Positions 41,848 through 50,268 of a stretch of DNA of 64,000 nucleotides are shown here, one piece after another; within the stretch, counting starts at the first letter, position 1; every line of letters starts with the position of its first letter. The stretch comes from Eubacterium sp. An11 (lineage in GTDB: Bacteria; Bacillota; Clostridia; Lachnospirales; Lachnospiraceae). A program made the translations under genes and the position numbers. Below the pieces are notes generated by a model, which saw nothing but the letters and a program-made list of their open reading frames with translations, ran no database searches and had not been told where the DNA came from. Location of the stretch: the NCBI RefSeq assembly GCF_002161065.1, contig NZ_NFLV01000001.1:353106-417105 (forward strand). The letters run 5' to 3'.

Positions 41848-42807
41848 TTACCACTCCAGATAGAAACCGCCCCAGGTAAGACCTGCGCCAAATCCTGCCA
41901 GCACCAGCTTCATTCCCGGTTTCAGAAGTCCCTTCCGGTTCATATCGTCCAGAAGCATCGGAATACAGGCGGAAGAAATGTTGCCGTTATCCATGATATT
42001 CATCGGGAACTTGCTCTCGTCCTGGCGAAGTCTCTTGGCAATGGCATCGATAATTCTCTTGTTAGCCTGATGAAGAATGAAATAATCAATCTCCTCCACC
42101 GTGTGGCCGCTCAAATCCAGCACCTCATGGATGACCTCCGGCACCTTCTTCACTGCAAACTTGAAAATGGCTCTGCCGTCCATGCGGTAATATTCATCAT
42201 AAGGTACCTTGTTCTTCCCGTGACCGAGACTGCAGGTCAGGGAATCGCCCTTACTGCCGTCCGCATGTAACACACAGGGAATCCTTAAATCTTCCGGAGC
42301 ACAGTCAGCCTTCAATATGGCCGCTCCCGCCCCGTCTCCGAACAGGATGCACGTTCCCCGGTCTGTCCAGTCCACATAATTGGAAAGGCACTCGCTTCCA
42401 ATGACCAGTGCGGTCTTCGCCAATCCTGCCTTGATCTGTCCTGCCGCCATCTGATATCCGGTAATAAAACCACTGCAGGCCGAATTCACATCGAGAGCAG
42501 CCGCACCTTTCGCTCCCAGAGCCTTCTGTACCTCACAGGCAACACACGGAAGACTCTGCTCTGCAGAAACGGTGGAGACGATGATCAGATCAATCTCCTC
42601 CGGAGTGATGCCGGCATTCTCCACTGCCCTCTTCGCAGCTTCTGTCGCCATGCCCGCAACGGTTTCATCCGTAGCTATATGACGGGTCCGTATCCCGGTC
42701 CGGGTCTGAATCCATTCATCGGAAGTATCCACCATCCGGGCAATCTCAAAATTATCGACCACCCTCTCCGGCAGAAAGGATCCCGTACCTGCAATCTTTA
42801 CAAACAT
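41848..42807 (-). CDS. fabH: Beta-ketoacyl-ACP synthase III FabH
   Basis: A 319-residue initiating condensing enzyme. Cys111 is in VNSACSGFITG, with His and Asn in FILHQANKRI and MDNGNISSA. It uses acetyl- or branched acyl-CoA with malonyl-ACP. It heads the operon after a leader of about 228 bases with a strong hairpin (42842-42889). Confidence 0.97.
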   Translation of the reverse strand: MFVKIAGTGSFLPERVVDNFEIARMVDTSDEWIQTRTGIRTRHIATDETVAGMATEAAKRAVENAGITPEEIDLIIVSTVSAEQSLPCVACEVQKALGAKGAAALDVNSACSGFITGYQMAAGQIKAGLAKTALVIGSECLSNYVDWTDRGTCILFGDGAGAAILKADCAPEDLRIPCVLHADGSKGDSLTCSLGHGKNKVPYDEYYRMDGRAIFKFAVKKVPEVIHEVLDLSGHTVEEIDYFILHQANKRIIDAIAKRLRQDESKFPMNIMDNGNISSACIPMLLDDMNRKGLLKPGMKLVLAGFGAGLTWGGFYLEW

Positions 42808-42841
42808 ATCTGTTATCCTCTTTCTTTCATCAGCTTATATC

Positions 42842-42889
42842 TCTCCGGAGCGGCATCCGCTTTTTCCATGCGGCAGACCGCACCGGAGA
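42842..42889 (-). other. Leader hairpin of the fatty-acid operon
   Basis: Twelve-base arms (TCTCCGGwGCGG) with one mismatch flank a 24-base loop, 35 bases upstream of the fabH ATG. No U-tract follows, so it may stabilise or gate the mRNA rather than terminate it. Confidence 0.55.
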
Positions 42890-43016
42890 CAGATTTTCTC
42901 CACTTCTTATTGTACATCATTTTTCATAAATGTACATCTTTTTTCACATTGTTTGGTAACAGTTCCGCCATGCACCTGAAAAGACTGAGCTGTCACATTG
43001 TTTGAAACCTGAATAT

Positions 43017-43029
43017 TTTGATTATCAAA
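43017..43029. promoter_or_regulatory. FabT-type operator
   Basis: TTTGATTATCAAA is a perfect 13-base palindrome matching the TTTGAnnnTCAAA site known for FabT in Lactobacillales. It covers about +7 to +19 of the predicted fabH transcript. Confidence 0.75.
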
Positions 43030-43042
43030 CTTTTTGAGTAAC

Positions 43043-43070
43043 AATATAACACAATATCATTTTAAGTCAA
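43043..43070 (-). promoter_or_regulatory. Promoter of the fatty-acid operon
   Basis: On the minus strand TTGACT (43065-43070) and TATATT (43043-43048) are spaced by 16 bases, ending 14 bases before the FabT-type palindrome. Confidence 0.7.
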
Positions 43071-43129
43071 GTATTTTTAGCGGAACAACTATCCGGCCTC
43101 CAGCCCCCTTCCATACCTCTTTTCATTCA

Positions 43130-43173
43130 CAAAAACCTCCCCCGCCGGCAGCTTCGCGCCGGCAGGAGAGGTT
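43130..43173 (-). terminator. Terminator of the eutP gene
   Basis: On the minus strand AACCTC, then GCCGGC / GCCGGC arms, then GGAGGTT, ending in TTTTTG. It lies between eutP and the fatty-acid promoter. Confidence 0.75.
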
Positions 43174-43276
43174 CCCCGTTTTTTATGTTCTGCCTTCTCT
43201 GGTTCCCCGCTGTCTTCCTTAATCTTTCTGCGATATTCCGCATATCCTATGTCTGACCAGAATCAGGCTCCGCTTC

Positions 43277-43795
43277 CTATAATAGATGATAATCATACAG
43301 CTTCGCCGGCTTCTCGAAGGTCTCCTCCTGAATCCGCGAACTTACCATATCCACGGTACAGATCTCATGCTCCACCTTGAGGAAATCATGAATCTCCTCA
43401 ATACCCTCGCCGGTATAGGAACTTGTAAAAAAGATGTGCTCACAGCCGGTCAGCCTCAGCCATTCCGCCGCCTGCTGCGGGTTCGCGCACCAATGATCAA
43501 TCTTCGTCACGATACCGATAGTCTCCCGGTTGCTGACCGCCGCCACGTTAGGCGGATAAAGCGAATATGGCTCCGTGGCGCTCAGCACAATGCCCACCAC
43601 ATCCGCTTCTGCGATGTAAAGGGCGATGGCGTGTGCCAGATCAATATTCTCCGCATACTCTCCCGGCATATCGATCAGGCAGTCATACTGACTGACATAC
43701 TGCGTCTTATGATACGTAATCTTCTCTCCCCGGAGCGCCTGCTTCAGCGTCGTCTTGCCGCACTCACTGCGGCCAATCAATACCATTCTTCTCAT
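43277..43795 (-). CDS. eutP: EutP/PduV-like small GTPase
   Basis: A 172-residue P-loop GTPase. The Walker A is GRSECGKT (residues 8-15), then the G3-like DMPGEYAEN and G4-like TKIDHW. EutP/PduV proteins are normally in ethanolamine or propanediol microcompartment operons; none is here. The ATG at 43795 follows GGGAGG. The partner is unknown, so the symbol marks family only. Confidence 0.82.
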   Translation of the reverse strand: MRRMVLIGRSECGKTTLKQALRGEKITYHKTQYVSQYDCLIDMPGEYAENIDLAHAIALYIAEADVVGIVLSATEPYSLYPPNVAAVSNRETIGIVTKIDHWCANPQQAAEWLRLTGCEHIFFTSSYTGEGIEEIHDFLKVEHEICTVDMVSSRIQEETFEKPAKLYDYHLL

Positions 43796-44148
43796 GATAC
43801 GTTTCCTCCCTGACCCAATACTGTCACCGGCAAACTTCAGCCTCTCTGCCGGCAGCATCCAGCTTTTGATATATTTAATAATATAACACTTTTTTTTAAG
43901 ATTGTAAAATAGATTTCTGTTATGTGTGATAACTTATCCTTATGAAAACACCCGGTTTACCGGAAGGAAAAACCGGTTTTATCTGGACAAACCCATGGGA
44001 AAGTATTATACTTTTTTCACAGCAGATTTACCAGCGCGCGGGTTCCACGGCCGGCGGACAGATGATTCACCTTTCTCCGGTTCCGTACAGCCACGGCTCC
44101 GCGCGCCGGATTTCACCCTGTATGAAGGAAACACACGAAAGGAGTCAT
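43796..44148. other. Divergent intergenic region with an attenuator-like hairpin
   Basis: Between eutP and the next gene, CCGGTTT / AAACCGG arms (43952-43976) are followed by TTTTAT on the plus strand, about 170 bases before the ATG at 44149. No gene is supported; an in-frame extension from 43942 crosses this hairpin. Confidence 0.4.
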
Positions 44149-45807
44149 ATGAAAAAAAGCAAAAAACTGAATAAATGTATGATCATCGCGGTGATCGTGG
44201 TACTGGCAGCCATCTACTATTATTTTGCGCTGCCGGCCATCAACATCCACAACGCTTCCATCTGGAAGTTTATCATTGCAATTCCGGTGATTCTTCTTAT
44301 TCTATATGTAGTTCAGAAGTTTCACACCAACGGCGGCCGGAAGAACCCTGTACAGGCAGGAAAGCTATTAAATACTGCTCTCTTTAAGATTCTGGCAGGC
44401 ATTATCCTGCTGCTGCTCATTATCTACGGAGCGGGTACCCTGCTATCTTCCCCGATCATCAATGCTTCCCGTTATCAGAAGCTTATGACCGTGGAGACCG
44501 GAGAGTTCTCCAAAGATATCACCCAGATTTCCTATGATCAGATTCCTCTTCTGGACCGGGCGTCCGCAGAGCTTCTCGGTGAGAGAAAGATGGGAAGTCT
44601 TGTGGATCTGGCCTCCCAGTTTGAGGTTGCGGAGCTCTATACCCAGAGCAACTACAATGATACCCCGGTACGGATCACACCGCTGAAATATGCCGATATC
44701 ATCAAATGGTTCACCAACCGGAAGGACGGCATTCCGGCCTATATCATGATTGATATGGCAACCCAGGAGACCAAACTTGTCCGTCTCGATGAAGGTATGA
44801 AATATACGCCGTATGACCATTTCGGCCGGAATCTGTACCGTCACCTGCGGTTTAAATATCCGACCTATATCTTTGATAACATCAGCTTTGAAGTGGATGA
44901 CAACGGTACGCCGTACTGGATCTGCAGCACGAAAAAGTATAACATCGGTCTCTTCGGCGGACAGACCATCGGCAATGTGGTCATCTGCAACGCCATCACC
45001 GGGGAATGTACGGATTATGCTGTGGAAGACGTTCCCGGCTGGGTGGATCAGGTATACCGGGCAGACCTCCTGATTCAGCTTTATGATTATTACGGAACCT
45101 TAAAACACGGCTATATCAACAGCGTGATCAGTCAGCGGGACTGCCTGGTCACCACCAACGGCTACAACTATCTTGCCATCGGAGATGATGTCTGGGTATA
45201 CACCGGCGTCACTTCCATCACCAGTGACCAGTCCAACGTGGGATTTGTCCTTATGAATCAGCGGACCATGGAGACCCGCTACTATGAGGTCGAAGGGGCC
45301 ATCGAGGATTCCGCCATGGCGTCGGCGGAAGGTAAAGTACAGAACCTCGGTTATAAATCCGCCTTCCCTCTTCTCCTGAATATTGACAATGAACCGACCT
45401 ATCTCATGGCGCTGAAAGACGCTGCCGGTCTGGTGAAAATGTATGCCATGGTCAATGTCCAGAATTACCAGATTGTCGCCACCGGCAACTCTGTGGTGGA
45501 ATGCGAAGCCGCCTACAAAAGTCTCATGGCCGACAACGGCATTGAGACCAGCGAAACGCAGCCGGAGGAGAAAGAGACAAAAACTGTCACCGGCACCATC
45601 CGCAAGATTGCCGAAAGTGTCGTGGAAGGCAACTCCCACTACTATCTGCTTCTGGACCAGTCCGATACGATTTATGATGTCAATGTGGCGGAGAACCTCT
45701 CTGTCATCCGCTATAACACAGGAGACAGTATCACCCTGGAATACACCGAAGGCAGCGACCGCTGCAGTGTGGTGAAAATCCTGGAAGAAGACGCCACCGC
45801 CCAATAA
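44149..45807 (+). CDS. Large membrane protein with extracytoplasmic domain, unknown function
   Basis: A 552-residue protein. Two N-terminal helices (about 9-29 and 37-55) and a third (about 75-96) are followed by a long soluble part. Tyr-rich segments such as DHFGRNLYRHLRFKYPTYIF, DNGTPYWICSTKKYNIGLFGG and NGYNYLAIGDDVWVYTGVTS suggest a repeated beta-rich fold. The last 100 residues look like an OB-type domain (KTVTGTIRKIAESVVEGNSHYYLLLDQ). The ATG follows AAAGGAG. I do not recognise a named family. Confidence 0.8.
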   Translation: MKKSKKLNKCMIIAVIVVLAAIYYYFALPAINIHNASIWKFIIAIPVILLILYVVQKFHTNGGRKNPVQAGKLLNTALFKILAGIILLLLIIYGAGTLLSSPIINASRYQKLMTVETGEFSKDITQISYDQIPLLDRASAELLGERKMGSLVDLASQFEVAELYTQSNYNDTPVRITPLKYADIIKWFTNRKDGIPAYIMIDMATQETKLVRLDEGMKYTPYDHFGRNLYRHLRFKYPTYIFDNISFEVDDNGTPYWICSTKKYNIGLFGGQTIGNVVICNAITGECTDYAVEDVPGWVDQVYRADLLIQLYDYYGTLKHGYINSVISQRDCLVTTNGYNYLAIGDDVWVYTGVTSITSDQSNVGFVLMNQRTMETRYYEVEGAIEDSAMASAEGKVQNLGYKSAFPLLLNIDNEPTYLMALKDAAGLVKMYAMVNVQNYQIVATGNSVVECEAAYKSLMADNGIETSETQPEEKETKTVTGTIRKIAESVVEGNSHYYLLLDQSDTIYDVNVAENLSVIRYNTGDSITLEYTEGSDRCSVVKILEEDATAQ

Positions 45808-45852
45808 CAATGATCATAGTATCGATATTCTATGATATCGATGCCCCGTAAT

Positions 45853-45890
45853 AAAAAATTCCGTCAGTCTTTTGGCTGGCGGAATTTTTT
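45853..45890 (+). terminator. Terminator of the large membrane protein gene
   Basis: AAAAATTCCG-CAG arms pair with CTG-CGGAATTTTT around a short loop, ending in TTTTTTAT. The symmetric A/T flanks make it bidirectional with rpoN. Confidence 0.85.
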
Positions 45891-46070
45891 ATAAAAACCT
45901 ACTTTAACAACATAACTTTTTGGGCAATTCGTTTTACCCTATACAATAAGGAAAGTTCTCTATCTATTGCTCCTTTGATTTTCATAGCTACATTACGAAT
46001 AAATCAATTCTACTATATATTTCATTTATTTCTAAGAATTCTTTTAATTTTCACAATATTCCTGACTGTT

Positions 46071-47411
46071 TTATCGTATTTTCCGGTCAAAGCTGCTCTT
46101 GATCCATAATTCATCCCGGTATTTGGCCACCGCTCTTCTGGAAATATGAATACCTTCAGCCACCAGCAATTCCACCAGTCTGGCATCACTGTACGGCCTG
46201 CGCTTGTCCTCACCGTCCACCAGGGACTTGATCCGGTCTTTGATATGTCCTGCGGAAAGTTCCTCTCCTCTCTCGCAGGATACAGTGCCTGCAAACAGCT
46301 TTTTCATGAGGATTGTGCCCGCCGGCGATTTCACGTATTTTCCCCGCACCGCACGGCTCACCGTGGACGGATGTACATGAAGTTCCTCCGCCAGGGCGCA
46401 CATGGTCATGGGAGCCGGATTCCCCCTGCCCGAAAAATATGCTTCCTGCCTTCCAAGGATTGCCCGGGCAATGGACTTCATGGTCTCCCTTCTCTGTTCC
46501 ACACTGTTTAAAATGAACCGGCACCGGTCCAGATTCTTTTTGAAATAACCCGTCAGTTCCGCATCTGTTGAACTGTGCATCATAGCCACATATTGATCAT
46601 TGACATGATAATTGCCGGACCAGCGATCATTAATGGAAATCTCCCACTGGCCATTTCTGAAATCATAGATGATATCCGGCACAATATAATTGACTTCCGT
46701 CTGCTGAAGCCCGGAGAGAGGTTTCGGATTCAGTTTTGCAATCCGGGCGATGTACTTCCGTATCTGCGCTGTGGAAAGACCAGTCTGTCTGGAAATAACA
46801 CTGATTTTTCCTTCGCTGACCTCCGGCAGATACCGGCTCACCACCAGTTTCAAACCCTCATCTTCTTCGCCCATGACTTCCAGCTGCTTTAAAAGACATT
46901 CCGAAAGCCCGGAAGCAAACACACCAAAGGGTTCCAGATCTTTCAGCCTGGCCAGGACTCTTTCCACAGTCTGTTCCGGTACGCCGGTAAGTTTTGCCGT
47001 CTCTTCTATACTCATCCGGAAAAAGCCGTCATCTTCCAGGCAGTCCACCAGATAACCCGCCAGCTTCCACTCCTCGCCGGAAAAAGCGCTCATCTCAATC
47101 TGGCTTAACAAATACTTTTTCAGATAATCCTCCTCCGGCGCCGCAAGATTATTCCGCGAATCATAGTCTTCATCCTCATCCCCGCGATTTCTTCTCTTTC
47201 GCGTATCATGATCAAACCAGCGGACATCCTGCCCCATACCAGAAGGAACGCTACTGTCGAGATTACAGTCCAGCAGCGGATTACTCATATATTCATTTTG
47301 CAAAAATTCTTCCAGCTCGATGGCGTCCATCGCCAAAATCTCCAGAGACTGAATCTGCGACTGACAAAGGATTTGTTTCGTCTCCAGTGCGACATGCTGT
47401 GATAATTCCAT
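46071..47411 (-). CDS. rpoN: RNA polymerase sigma-54 factor RpoN
   Basis: A 446-residue sigma-54. The Gln-rich region I (TKQILCQSQIQSLEILAMD) is at the start. The core-binding domain follows, then the HTH region (ALAEELHVHPSTVSRAVRGKYVKSP). The RpoN box reads SRRAVAKYRDELWI near the C-terminus, close to the canonical ARRTVAKYRE. No enhancer-binding protein gene is in the window. A promoter with GGTGGGA site precedes it. Confidence 0.95.
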   Translation of the reverse strand: MELSQHVALETKQILCQSQIQSLEILAMDAIELEEFLQNEYMSNPLLDCNLDSSVPSGMGQDVRWFDHDTRKRRNRGDEDEDYDSRNNLAAPEEDYLKKYLLSQIEMSAFSGEEWKLAGYLVDCLEDDGFFRMSIEETAKLTGVPEQTVERVLARLKDLEPFGVFASGLSECLLKQLEVMGEEDEGLKLVVSRYLPEVSEGKISVISRQTGLSTAQIRKYIARIAKLNPKPLSGLQQTEVNYIVPDIIYDFRNGQWEISINDRWSGNYHVNDQYVAMMHSSTDAELTGYFKKNLDRCRFILNSVEQRRETMKSIARAILGRQEAYFSGRGNPAPMTMCALAEELHVHPSTVSRAVRGKYVKSPAGTILMKKLFAGTVSCERGEELSAGHIKDRIKSLVDGEDKRRPYSDARLVELLVAEGIHISRRAVAKYRDELWIKSSFDRKIR

Positions 47412-47764
47412 TTTGATCCCACCTTATAATCTGCACATCCATATCGTTCCTGTTAAGAAAACTCACCTCTAACTTTATCACAAGAATGATAAAAATTCAA
47501 CAAATCCCGACATGATGTTATTAACTTTTCCATGATTTTATTTGTATTTATAAAAAAATACCGCCTTAATTCATAAAAATGGTGAATAAAAGCAGTATTT
47601 TTTATCATTATTCTACAAAGTAATTTGCCGGCCTTCCTGGTAAGAAAGAAAGTGAAATCTTCCATGAAATAAAAATTTTTATAGATATAAAATAAAAGCT
47701 TCGCAGAAGCCAACGATATTTATTTTTCCTGTATATCCTTCCCCCTTAATCGGCTTCTGCAGGC
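47412..47764. other. AT-rich intergenic region with two hairpins
   Basis: No supported gene. A stem with AAAAAATAC-GC arms (about 47552-47603) has T-runs on both strands. GCAGAAGCC / GGCTTCTGC arms (47704-47761) enclose a long loop. An open frame 47453-47713 overlaps the first hairpin and is rejected. Confidence 0.5.
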
Positions 47765-47804
47765 GAAAAAGCCCCGGTCTCCCGTTTGTACGGCAAGACC
47801 GGGG
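47765..47804 (-). terminator. Terminator of the EFR1 gene
   Basis: CCCCGGTCT / AGACCGGGG arms on the minus strand are followed by CTTTTTCG, 50 bases after the stop codon of 47855-48766. Confidence 0.85.
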
Positions 47805-47854
47805 TAAATCATATCATCCTGTAATAACTCCATGATACAGTATATCAACTTCTT

Positions 47855-48766
47855 TTACAGGAAAAATGCATTCTCTGCTCTTCTCGTATAATGATTCTTA
47901 AGCATCTCTTTATGGGAAAGGAAGTCTTCGTCTGTAAAATATTTAGCCTGCGTCGGACAGGCACGGATACACGCCTGACATTTGATGCAGATGCCCTCCA
48001 CCACCGAGCAGTCATCCCTGCGGATGCTTCCCATAGGACAGACGGACGCGCAGGCGCCGCACTGAATGCAGCGGTCTGCGTCGGTCACTGGTTTGGCTTT
48101 CAGGAATTTCGCCGGTTTTCCGTCGGCCCGCAGGGGCGTATAGTATGGCCCCACCGGGTTATGGCCGGCAATCTTAAGCGCCGATACGCCGCAGGAGGCC
48201 GGCGGCTGCTCCGATGAGTCTTCCGGGCCACAGCCGATGCCGCCGGCAGCCTTTTTGCCGCCGACAATCTTTTCTTTTCCGGACAGTTCCTTTATTTTCT
48301 CTGCCGCCTGCCGGGCAAAGGCACGCAGTTCTTCTTCATCCTGCTGGTCAGGCCGCCCGGCGCCGATATCGTCGGAAAATGCGTGGCGGGCCGCTGCCGC
48401 GGCGGCGGCAGCCACATGGAAGCCGTGATTCTCCAATAGCAGCGCCAGCTCCATGAGCCCGTCGTCATAATTCCTGTTTCCGAACACGCTGACTGCCACG
48501 GCCGGCGTGCGTTTTCCCTCAAAGCTCTGGTCCACATCGGGGAGGATTTTGTTGGGAATCCGCCCGGCGTAAACCGGCGTACCGAGGATCAGCAGATCTT
48601 CCTCCGTAAATGTATAGTTCTTTTTTCTCTCGTCCGGCAGAGTGAAGGAAATCCTATGTACCGGAAGTGCCAGACATTTTCCCATCTCCTCCGCCAGCAG
48701 ATTGACGATGTGCTTTGTGCCGCCGGTAGGACTGAACGATGCCGCCCGGATTCTTTTTATCTTCAT
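47855..48766 (-). CDS. EFR1-family flavodoxin/4Fe-4S ferredoxin fusion
   Basis: A 303-residue protein. The N-terminal flavodoxin-like domain (AASFSPTGGTKHIV; LLILGTPVYAGRIPNKI; VFGNRNYDDGL) is joined by a charged linker to two C-terminal [4Fe-4S] motifs (CIQCGACASVCP and CIKCQACIRACP). An Ala8 run and a long low-complexity linker (about residues 120-200) are unusual. Likely an electron carrier. The ATG fits the flavodoxin start; neighbours give no pathway. Confidence 0.88.
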   Translation of the reverse strand: MKIKRIRAASFSPTGGTKHIVNLLAEEMGKCLALPVHRISFTLPDERKKNYTFTEEDLLILGTPVYAGRIPNKILPDVDQSFEGKRTPAVAVSVFGNRNYDDGLMELALLLENHGFHVAAAAAAAARHAFSDDIGAGRPDQQDEEELRAFARQAAEKIKELSGKEKIVGGKKAAGGIGCGPEDSSEQPPASCGVSALKIAGHNPVGPYYTPLRADGKPAKFLKAKPVTDADRCIQCGACASVCPMGSIRRDDCSVVEGICIKCQACIRACPTQAKYFTDEDFLSHKEMLKNHYTRRAENAFFL

Positions 48767-48857
48767 AACTGCCGCCCCCTCTTTTTCTCTTTCTTTTTGG
48801 ATGTTTGCTTTTCCTGTGTTATCCCTTCTGTCTGCTACCTCCTTGCCCCCGAAAAAC

Positions 48858-50168
48858 TCAGCGCTTGTTTGCGCTGTTTCCCTTACTGGTAACGCTGCGG
48901 GCGCCGCTGGTCACGATGGCGCTGCTCTTGGAAGAAGCGTAAGCTTTGTTCTTCTTCAGCACCGCCTTTTTATAGCGGGAAGAAGACTGGGTGACTACCT
49001 GGATGCCCTGGCGGTATCCGTACACTGTGTTGCCGGATACGGTCACCTTTGATTTATTTAATTTCTTCGCAGCCGCCTTTCCCTGAATGGTGATATTTAA
49101 TCCCACCGAGTAGGATTCATTTTTCCGGGTGCTGTAGGTGGTAATAGTATTATTTTTCACCACTGCATTTAAGGTATTATAGAGGGTGCATCCCTCCGCA
49201 CTGTAGCCGGTGATAGTATTACCTTTGATGACGATGTTTTCGTGAAATTTATTCTTATATTTATTGCCATCGGCAGTGGCATAGTTGGCGCAGACGCCCC
49301 GGCTGCCCTCGATGGTGTTGTTCAGCACCTTGATATTTTTACAGGTCTGGCCTTTCACATATTTCTTTCCGTACTGCACCAGCACCGGCGCGGTTTTTGG
49401 CGCGGCCACATCAATCTGCAGCGCTTCTTCCACGGATTTCTTTTTCTTCCTGCCCTGTACCTTCAGAGTGCTGTTCTGCACTGTGGTATTTTTCATGGCG
49501 ATGAGCTCGATGGCGTGAGACTGATAATTGGATAAAATCGTCACCCCGTCAATGGTCACATTGCTGCCATGGCTGAAAGCCATGACAGAGCAGGATTCTT
49601 TCTTATCTGTGATCTCCCAGGTGCCTCCCTGAATCTTCACGTTGGTCAGCGCCCTGTAATTGACCGCCTCCGGCTTGTTGGACAAGATTCCTTTATCTTT
49701 TGAAGTCATGACGATGGTGGCTCCGTCGGCGATAATGGTGGTATTGCTTCCCAGATACACTACGTTGGTAAGCTCCACCCGGGAACCTGCCGGAATGACA
49801 ATGGTTTTCTGCTGGTCACCGCTGCATAAGGTATTCAGCGTGCTGGAATTTAAGTATCCGGCACTGCTGCCGCCCTTTCCTTTTGTATACACATTCATCA
49901 CGATCTGGCCCTGGTCATTAAAGGTGCCGGCCAGCTGTTTTCTGCTTCCCATCACTTCCACACCGGACAGATTTTTCTTTGCTGCGGATACCGGAGTATT
50001 CCACAGGAAAAGAAACGCCAGCGCAAAAAATGCGATAATCGCCATCCATGTGATTGAAAATGTGCGGACCGCTGCTGGGCTCACGCTGCCGGCAGCACCG
50101 GCGGCTGCAAACCTCCCGGTTCTGCCGGGATATACATGTTCCTCTGTCTTTCTTATCAAACGATTCAT
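48858..50168 (-). CDS. Secreted parallel beta-helix protein, paralogue 1
   Basis: A 436-residue protein. An N-terminal hydrophobic segment (about residues 37-60, FSITWMAIIAFFALAFLFL) acts as signal or anchor. A right-handed beta-helix follows, with repeated strands such as NTTIIADGATIVM, NVKIQGGTWEI, NVTIDGVTIL, NITVQN-like and NNTIEGSRGVC. The C-terminus is Lys/Ser-rich. It resembles pectate-lyase-superfamily surface proteins without recognisable catalytic residues. It is about two-thirds identical to the next gene. Confidence 0.82.
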   Translation of the reverse strand: MNRLIRKTEEHVYPGRTGRFAAAGAAGSVSPAAVRTFSITWMAIIAFFALAFLFLWNTPVSAAKKNLSGVEVMGSRKQLAGTFNDQGQIVMNVYTKGKGGSSAGYLNSSTLNTLCSGDQQKTIVIPAGSRVELTNVVYLGSNTTIIADGATIVMTSKDKGILSNKPEAVNYRALTNVKIQGGTWEITDKKESCSVMAFSHGSNVTIDGVTILSNYQSHAIELIAMKNTTVQNSTLKVQGRKKKKSVEEALQIDVAAPKTAPVLVQYGKKYVKGQTCKNIKVLNNTIEGSRGVCANYATADGNKYKNKFHENIVIKGNTITGYSAEGCTLYNTLNAVVKNNTITTYSTRKNESYSVGLNITIQGKAAAKKLNKSKVTVSGNTVYGYRQGIQVVTQSSSRYKKAVLKKNKAYASSKSSAIVTSGARSVTSKGNSANKR

Positions 50169-50202
50169 CTCTTCTCCTTTCTGTATTCCTGTCTTCGAAG
50201 AA

Positions 50203-50234
50203 AGGCCGCAGACCCTCCCTCAGGTCTGCGGCCT
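50203..50234 (-). terminator. Terminator-like hairpin between the beta-helix genes
   Basis: GGCCGCAGACC / GGTCTGCGGCC arms on the minus strand with an 8-base loop, then TTTCTTC. It follows the stop of 50269-51504 by about 35 bases. Confidence 0.6.
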
Positions 50235-50268
50235 CCCGCCTTATGATTTCTGCCATTCGGGCAAATCG

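Noticed and set aside
47453..47713. 86-residue open frame upstream of rpoN
   Set aside because: It crosses a strong hairpin with T-runs, has no ribosome-binding site, and its composition reflects AT-rich non-coding DNA.
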